Part shown: positions 6,548 through 9,663 of the stretch, one piece after another
How positions within the stretch are numbered: position 1 is the first letter of the stretch
How the letters are laid out: each line of letters opens with the position of its first letter
Assembly: GCA_910585655.1 (NCBI GenBank)
Contig: CAJUFW010000135.1
Span: 1 to 9,663, forward strand
Length of the DNA stretch: 9,663 nt
Reading direction: 5' to 3'
DNA from: an uncultured Lachnospiraceae bacterium
GTDB lineage: Bacteria > Bacillota_A > Clostridia > Lachnospirales > Lachnospiraceae
Notes under the pieces: model-generated
The model's input: the letters and a program-made list of their open reading frames with translations, nothing else
Databases searched by the model: none
Told to the model about the DNA's origin: nothing
Position numbers and translations under genes: made by a program

Positions 6548-6608
6548 ACCTCGGTGTAACAGATAGAGCGTTTGTAACTTTCTCAGGGTGACAACGCTCT
6601 ATTTCTTT
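6538..6608 (+). ncRNA. Predicted short antisense RNA (Sar/c4-like) controlling the antirepressor
   Basis: The predicted transcript starts 6-8 nt after the -10 box and ends in the T-rich tail, about 65-70 nt long. It would fold into a small 5' hairpin with a GAAA tetraloop (GAGG-GAAA-CCTC, 6541-6552) and a long 3' terminator hairpin. It carries AAACCUC, complementary to the antirepressor ribosome site. It is also antisense to the leader and to the end of the RHH gene. Known parallels are P22 Sar, made between arc and ant on the strand opposite ant, and P1/P7 c4 RNA. Unlike Sar, it would begin beyond the ribosome site and so would have to pair through the short repeat. No homology search was possible; this is inference from promoter, terminator and position. 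Confidence 0.45.
6563..6608 (+). terminator. Plus-strand terminator hairpin of the antisense RNA
   Basis: A 10-bp perfect stem, ATAGAGCGTT (6563-6572) with AACGCTCTAT (6593-6602). It can extend inward past a bulged T6573 through GT/AC and AC/GT pairs. On the plus strand TTCTTT follows. On the minus strand the sequence after the stem, CTGTTACACC, is not T-rich, so it should terminate only plus-strand transcripts. The stem overlaps the RHH stop codon. Confidence 0.55.
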
Positions 6609-6775
6609 ATATCCGGTTTTAACCTCTTTATCCCTCTCCGTATTCCCTCTGCTGCTGATATGGACTCCTGAACACAATATTTTTCTAAAATTTCTTTGCA
6701 TTCCTCATCCAATCTTACTTGTCTGGGTTTCGATTTAGGATTAGAAGTTGGTCTACCCGGCTTTTTATCAGCCAC
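6599..6775 (-). CDS. Small ribbon-helix-helix (CopG/Arc-type) repressor, GTG start
   Basis: A 58-aa protein, so short it is easily missed. It starts MADKKPGRPTSNPKSKPRQ (GTG-initiated). VRLDEECKEIL (about 20-30) then fits the beta strand and first helix of an RHH fold. SISAAEGIRRGIKRLKPDIKK (from about 38) fits the second helix. RHH proteins dimerise and use the paired strands to bind inverted-repeat operators, often autoregulating. The basic N-terminal arm contains KPGRP, like an AT-hook core. The ribosome site AAGGAGGTG lies 5 nt upstream. The promoter before it is embedded in a long palindrome, the expected operator. It is followed after 122 bp by the antirepressor, as arc is by ant in P22. 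Antitoxin is an alternative call, but no toxin-like gene is next to it. Confidence 0.78.
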   Translation of the reverse strand: MADKKPGRPTSNPKSKPRQVRLDEECKEILEKYCVQESISAAEGIRRGIKRLKPDIKK

Positions 6776-6788
6776 TTTTTCACCTCCT

Positions 6789-6828
6789 TTTTGTAGCTCA
6801 TAATTACTATATATTATGAGCTACAAAA
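6789..6828. promoter_or_regulatory. Perfect 16-bp-arm palindrome: likely RHH operator
   Basis: TTTTGTAGCTCATAAT (6789-6804), an 8-bp centre (TACTATAT), then ATTATGAGCTACAAAA (6813-6828). The arms match at all 16 positions. It fills the space from just after the -35 box through the -10 box and the probable start site of the RHH promoter. It lies mostly outside the transcript, so it is best read as a DNA-binding site rather than an RNA hairpin. Confidence 0.7.
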
Positions 6829-6834
6829 TGTCAA
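6806..6834 (-). promoter_or_regulatory. Sigma-A-type promoter of the RHH/antirepressor cassette
   Basis: On the minus strand, TTGACA (6829-6834, consensus) is separated by 17 bp from TATAGT (6806-6811). The expected start would be around 6797-6800, giving a leader of about 25 nt to the GTG start. The spacer and -10 lie inside the palindrome, so a bound repressor would block polymerase. Confidence 0.72.
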
Positions 6835-6864
6835 TACATAAATTTTTTAAATCTCTTATATTTC

Positions 6865-7371
6865 TTAATCTCTTTTTTCATACTCCTTTAAAATTGTTTG
6901 AACTTTTTTAAACTCCAAAAGCCTTTCCAATGCTCTATTTTGATAATCAAAACATGCCCTCCGGCTTAAATGTAGTTCTTTTTCTATGACTTCCCATTTT
7001 TTACAATCAATAAATCGTAGTTCTAATACCATACGTTCTGTACTGTTTTCTTTCAGAAAATCCATGATATCCATGATTTTTAACAGTGCTTTTTCTATCT
7101 TTTCTTTTTGCTCCTGTATTCGTGTTTCGATTTCGCCCATCCGATAGACAAAGGAAGCAGCGCCTGGTCCTATACTGTTTTTATTCCTATAATTAACAGG
7201 AGAATATCCGATTCCTCCTACTGGTGCTTCCATTTCTCGCTGGATTGTTTTTAACCGCCTTTCCAACTGCACTCTTTTTATCCGTCCGGCATAGTATTGA
7301 CCTAAATATCTTTTTAATAACTCCTTTTCCTTCTTTTGCTCAGTTTCCTGCTTCCCGTTTCTTTGTTCCAC
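6865..7371 (-). CDS. Late-gene transcription regulator, DUF1492/ArpU/RinA-like
   Basis: A protein of about 168 aa with a Lys/Glu-rich helical N-terminus. The central segment APVGGIGYSPVNYRN, followed by GPGAASFVYRMGEIETRI, is typical of DUF1492 phage proteins. The C-terminal helix-turn-helix resembles sigma-70 region 4, with VLELRFIDCKKWEVIEKELH followed by LSRRACFDYQNRALERLLEF. Relatives such as ArpU and RinA sit just before the terminase genes in Firmicute phages and activate late transcription; that role is inferred here. The ribosome site GGAG (7382-7385) is 1 nt from the GTG at 7380 but 10 nt from the GTG at 7371, so I chose the latter. A start at 7380 adds three residues. The site overlaps the stop of the preceding gene. 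Confidence 0.8.
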   Translation of the reverse strand: MEQRNGKQETEQKKEKELLKRYLGQYYAGRIKRVQLERRLKTIQREMEAPVGGIGYSPVNYRNKNSIGPGAASFVYRMGEIETRIQEQKEKIEKALLKIMDIMDFLKENSTERMVLELRFIDCKKWEVIEKELHLSRRACFDYQNRALERLLEFKKVQTILKEYEKRD

Positions 7372-7386
7372 CGGTTTCACTCTCCT

Positions 7387-7650
7387 TTACTGCTCTGTTC
7401 TGTCCAATTCTGCTGCCAGAAAATAAATTTTTCCACCGAAGATCTTTAGCCTATACAGTTCCCGCTTTTTTTCGTCCCAGTCCCAAATTGGCATTCCTCT
7501 TTTTTGCAGAATATCCAAACTATTATTGATTCCAGCTACAATAGTAGCAATCGGTAAATTTTCCAGCATCTCTTGAGCCTGCTTTTGATTATTCAAATTC
7601 GAACCTTTTAGTTTTCCTTTCTGTAATGCTCTTCGCTGCTTTCGATTCAC
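7387..7650 (-). CDS. Conserved small phage protein, 'NRKQRRAL' type, unknown function
   Basis: An 87-aa protein from GTG 7650. It begins with a very basic segment (NRKQRRALQKGKLKG), an opening common in small phage proteins. It continues as a helical part (NLNNQKQAQEMLENLPIATIVAGI) and ends with MPIWDWDEKKRELYRLKIFGGKIYFLAAEL. The open frame extends upstream to 7704, but that part overlaps the preceding gene and has no ribosome site. GGAGG ending 10 nt before GTG 7650 supports the shorter form. The stop is directly followed by the regulator's ribosome site, so it is in the same operon. No function recognised. Confidence 0.7.
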   Translation of the reverse strand: MNRKQRRALQKGKLKGSNLNNQKQAQEMLENLPIATIVAGINNSLDILQKRGMPIWDWDEKKRELYRLKIFGGKIYFLAAELDRTEQ

Positions 7651-7654
7651 GATT

Positions 7655-7834
7655 TTATTTCCTCCCGTTTTTGCTGCTATTACCGTCACTATTATACTTA
7701 TCATAAAACGGTTCCAATTTTTCCAGCATCTCCATTGTGATTCCTGCTATGGCCATCTTGTCCTGCATTTCCAGATGATGACTATTTACGTTTTTAAACC
7801 ATGAATTGATTTGTTTCATTTTTTGCTCTGTCAT
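7655..7834 (-). CDS. Small phage ORF of 59 aa, unknown function
   Basis: Starts at ATG 7834 behind AGGGGAG and ends 4 bp before the next start; its last codons carry that gene's ribosome site. The protein runs MTEQKMKQINSWFKNV, then HHLEMQDKMAIAGITMEML and EKLEPFYDKYN, with a Ser/Asn/Lys end. It looks mainly helical, with no membrane segment and no motif I recognise. Its fit into the operon (13-bp gap after the previous stop, 4-bp gap to the next start) is the main reason to call it real. Confidence 0.68.
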   Translation of the reverse strand: MTEQKMKQINSWFKNVNSHHLEMQDKMAIAGITMEMLEKLEPFYDKYNSDGNSSKNGRK

Positions 7835-7846
7835 ATGCTCCCCTTT

Positions 7847-8275
7847 CTATGCCTCGTATGCGCTGGTATCTGCAATCATCCTGGTTACTTTGATTTTTCC
7901 CTTTGCAGTGATGTTTATCTTTCCTTTGATGCCTTTTCCGGTATCTACTGTGATAGACTGTATGTTTCCTTCGCAAATCGGAGAAACTGCTTTATGAAGC
8001 AATTCTACAGTATCTTCATACACTACAACAGTTTCATCTTTGACAAAGAGCATTTCAATTTTATCATGCGCTCTTTCTTTTTGCTTTTTCTTGTGGGTAT
8101 AATCGCCTGCAAACGCACAATCACAGGTTTCCGTGATAAGTTCGTCTATCTCTTCCTGTGTCCACTCCTCTAGTGTCTCTAGCGTGGCTAACTGTTTGCA
8201 AAACCTACATGTCCCGGTTGCAGTGATAAGCTTTTTTCCTTCCCGCTTTGCCTTTTCTACCTGCTCAGTCAACAT
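7847..8275 (-). CDS. Phage protein with two Cys pairs, possible zinc binding
   Basis: A 142-aa protein. TGTCRFCKQL (Cys23, Cys26) and ETCDCAFAG (Cys51, Cys53) could form a small zinc site within the N-terminal third, separated by an acidic helix (TLEEWTQEEIDELI). A Lys-rich stretch follows (HKKKQKERAHDKIEML), then a beta-rich C-terminal half (SITVDTGKGIKGKINITAKG). The start ATG 8275 has AAGGAGG 9 nt upstream and overlaps the preceding gene by 11 bp. Small Cys-containing proteins like this occur in early/middle operons of Firmicute prophages. Function unknown; nucleic-acid binding is a guess. Confidence 0.75.
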   Translation of the reverse strand: MLTEQVEKAKREGKKLITATGTCRFCKQLATLETLEEWTQEEIDELITETCDCAFAGDYTHKKKQKERAHDKIEMLFVKDETVVVYEDTVELLHKAVSPICEGNIQSITVDTGKGIKGKINITAKGKIKVTRMIADTSAYEA

Positions 8276-8516
8276 GTTCGTTCGCCTCCTTATGTAAATC
8301 TTTGATTACCTCCATGATTTCAGCGCCCTTCTTTTCTCCGATCCCCTTTATGCCCCGGATCGCGGTTTCCAGATCGGAAAGGTGCAGGCTTGCGCCTGCT
8401 GCCTTCTTTCCAGCCTCAAATCCCTTATCATATATGCCGAAGATATATTCTTCCATCTGCTTATGATCGAGTTTCTTTATCTGCTTATAAAGCACTCGGT
8501 TAAATTTAAACTTCAT
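8265..8516 (-). CDS. Small helix-hairpin-helix protein
   Basis: An 83-aa protein. Residues about 51-73 (TAIRGIKGIGEKKGAEIMEVI) fit a helix-hairpin-helix motif, in which the GIG turn contacts the DNA backbone without sequence specificity. The N-terminal half is basic, then helical (YKQIKKLDHKQMEEYIFGIYDKGFEAGKKA). It starts at ATG 8516, with an AGGAGG site overlapping the stop of the ParB-like gene. It is probably an accessory DNA-binding protein. It is too small to be a nuclease or polymerase by itself. Confidence 0.72.
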   Translation of the reverse strand: MKFKFNRVLYKQIKKLDHKQMEEYIFGIYDKGFEAGKKAAGASLHLSDLETAIRGIKGIGEKKGAEIMEVIKDLHKEANEHVD

Positions 8517-8533
8517 GCCTCTGCCTTCCTCCT

Positions 8534-9663
8534 TTATTTGTTTTCCAGTTTTTTCCGCAAAAGTTCCAACGCATCTACAATGATTTTTCTGGTCTGTAAC
8601 AGGCCAGGCGGAAAACTGCCTTTTTTATACTCTTGCAGGAGTTTACTTACCTCTGCCAGCCCATACTCTTCTGGCTCTTTCCTTCTTTCTTCATAGCCTA
8701 GGCATCCATCTTCGTGCGTTTTCTTGCCCGCGCACTCCCCTTCGTGGTTGCAGGTACTACAAAGCACGTCTGGGGCTTCCTCTGGTTCCCTTTCTCTCTT
8801 TCTTTCCTGGATTTCCTTTAGTGCTTCTGCTACCCGCTTCCACGCCATATCCCTGCTTTGATTTGTTCTTACTCCGTAAGGGCTACAGGAAAAATGAATT
8901 CCATTTTTGGCACTTCCGCCATGATAAGATCTGCCGTGAGCTTCCTTGAGTTGCTTCTCTGTGATTTCCGTCTCTGACCAAATTTCAAGCCACTCGTAAA
9001 GAATTTCTAGCTCTTCTTTTGTCATCTCTCGGCTCTTTTCTTTTTTTACCTCTTTCGCCTGTACCGTTCCGGTTTCCTGGTACTTCTCATATAGTTCCTG
9101 CTGCTTCTCTTTTTTTAAACCTGCGATCTCGTTAGCCGTGCTGGTGCTGATGTTACCAGAGGCAAACTCCTCCTTAAACGGCTCACTTAGATTATGATTG
9201 ATGTTATCTAAGGTTCCGACTTTGGTTTTGCTAGTTCCCAGCAGCTCCGCGATCAAGGTTTGCTTCCGCCCTGGCAACTCGTGGGTTTTCTGGTACTCTG
9301 TAAGGAGTTCCCTTACCCGTTCGATCTCCCTCATCTTTTCGTAGTCCGTGCGTTCGCGCTGTGTAGAGTTGGTAAAGATTAGGATTAGTTCGTTTTGGAT
9401 CTCGTCCGGTGATACTATTTTACATGGTACTAGCTCGTATTCGGTTTTTCCCTCGGCTAGGAGACGAAGCAGGGCAAGCCTCCGCTTATGCCCTGCAATT
9501 ACCTCATAATCGTCTGTCCCCTCTATCGGACGGATGACAGGATACTGTTGGAGACCGATTAGCTCAATACTCTCTGCCAGCTCCTTGACCTCTTTATCGT
9601 CGGCGTGGTAAAAGTTTGCCTTGTCTGGCGCCGGATGAAGGCGGCTGACGCTTATCTTGATTG
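8534..9663 (-). CDS. ParB-like DNA-binding protein with Cys4 C-terminal region (N-terminus off window)
   Basis: The frame is open from the window edge, giving at least 375 codons. Only the first few residues can be missing. It opens with a ParB/Srx N-terminal domain: KISVSRLHPAPDKANFY, KEVKELAESIELIGLQQYPV and the nucleotide-binding box VIAGHKRRLALLRLLA. A ParB-type helix-turn-helix follows, with GRKQTLIAELLGTSKTKVGTL (about visible residues 131-151). The C-terminal part is not that of a chromosomal ParB. It has EAHGRSYHGGSAKNGIHFSC and SPYGVRTN, then four cysteines, CSTC-x5-C-x9-C (about 301-320), a likely metal site. No ParA is in the window. In phages such proteins may act in gene control or DNA handling rather than partition; that role is inferred. 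Confidence 0.83.
   Translation of the reverse strand, partial: IKISVSRLHPAPDKANFYHADDKEVKELAESIELIGLQQYPVIRPIEGTDDYEVIAGHKRRLALLRLLAEGKTEYELVPCKIVSPDEIQNELILIFTNSTQRERTDYEKMREIERVRELLTEYQKTHELPGRKQTLIAELLGTSKTKVGTLDNINHNLSEPFKEEFASGNISTSTANEIAGLKKEKQQELYEKYQETGTVQAKEVKKEKSREMTKEELEILYEWLEIWSETEITEKQLKEAHGRSYHGGSAKNGIHFSCSPYGVRTNQSRDMAWKRVAEALKEIQERKREREPEEAPDVLCSTCNHEGECAGKKTHEDGCLGYEERRKEPEEYGLAEVSKLLQEYKKGSFPPGLLQTRKIIVDALELLRKKLENK

Larger units (their letters stand above)
1..9663 (-). mobile_element. Prophage / temperate siphovirus-type genome segment
   Basis: Every credible gene is on the minus strand. Read from high to low coordinates the order is that of a tailed phage: DNA-binding early/middle genes, late regulator, small and large terminase, head-joining protein, portal, prohead protease, capsid. 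Rha antirepressor and RHH repressor genes indicate a temperate phage. Neither phage end (integrase, attachment site, tail or lysis genes) is inside the window, so its borders cannot be given. A free phage contig rather than an integrated prophage cannot be excluded. Confidence 0.93.

Noticed and set aside
6563..6602. Attenuator between repressor and antirepressor on the coding strand
   Set aside because: The hairpin has no T-rich tail in the minus direction, so it should not stop sense transcripts.
6599..6775. Toxin-antitoxin pair (RHH antitoxin plus neighbour)
   Set aside because: The neighbouring gene is a Rha-type regulator, not a RelE-, Doc- or HicA-like toxin, and the gap of 122 bp is unlike tightly coupled toxin-antitoxin operons.
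7794..7976. Minus-strand frame of 60 codons
   Set aside because: It overlaps both the Cys-pair protein and the start of the 59-aa ORF in another frame, and its His/Lys/Arg-rich translation looks like a frame shadow.

Overview
The window is part of a temperate tailed-phage genome (prophage), almost certainly from a low-GC Firmicute and most likely a gut Clostridia/Lachnospiraceae-type host. This rests on strong AGGAGG-type ribosome sites, frequent TTG and GTG starts, AT-rich intergenic DNA, and phage families common in such hosts: a lambda-type portal, a GpA-type terminase, an HK97-type prohead protease and a Rha antirepressor. The host assignment is inference. All protein genes lie on the minus strand, so the phage map reads from high to low coordinates. 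I see no tRNA, rRNA, CRISPR array or insertion sequence.

Early/middle part (9663 down to about 6865). The window opens inside a ParB-like protein with an unusual C-terminal part. A tightly packed row of small genes follows: a helix-hairpin-helix protein, a protein with two Cys pairs, a 59-aa ORF, an 87-aa 'NRKQRRAL' protein, and a sigma-region-4-like regulator of the DUF1492/ArpU/RinA type. Such regulators commonly sit just before the packaging genes and switch on late transcription.

Control cassette (about 6834 down to 5558). Between that regulator and the terminase lies a self-contained unit. It has a consensus promoter embedded in a perfect 16-bp-arm palindrome, a 58-aa ribbon-helix-helix (RHH) protein, a 122-bp intercistronic region, a Rha-family antirepressor, and a strong two-way terminator hairpin. 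The intercistronic region carries a good promoter on the opposite strand, followed about 30 bp later by a hairpin with a T-rich tail only in that direction. This predicts a short antisense RNA of about 65-70 nt. The arrangement matches the logic of the phage P22 immI locus (Arc RHH repressor, Ant antirepressor, Sar antisense RNA), but with a Rha-type effector. It is the most interesting part of the window.

Packaging and head part (5557 down to 1). A non-coding stretch of about 515 bp upstream of the small terminase holds a GC-rich island, short palindromes and TGCCT repeats. It is a candidate cos/terminase-binding and late-promoter region. The small terminase (Nu1-like), large terminase (GpA-like), gpW/DUF6148-like head-joining protein, portal, prohead protease and the start of the major capsid protein follow. 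Most of these genes overlap or have their ribosome site on the previous stop codon. The protease appears to start from a TTG with a perfect ribosome site 131 bp inside the portal gene.
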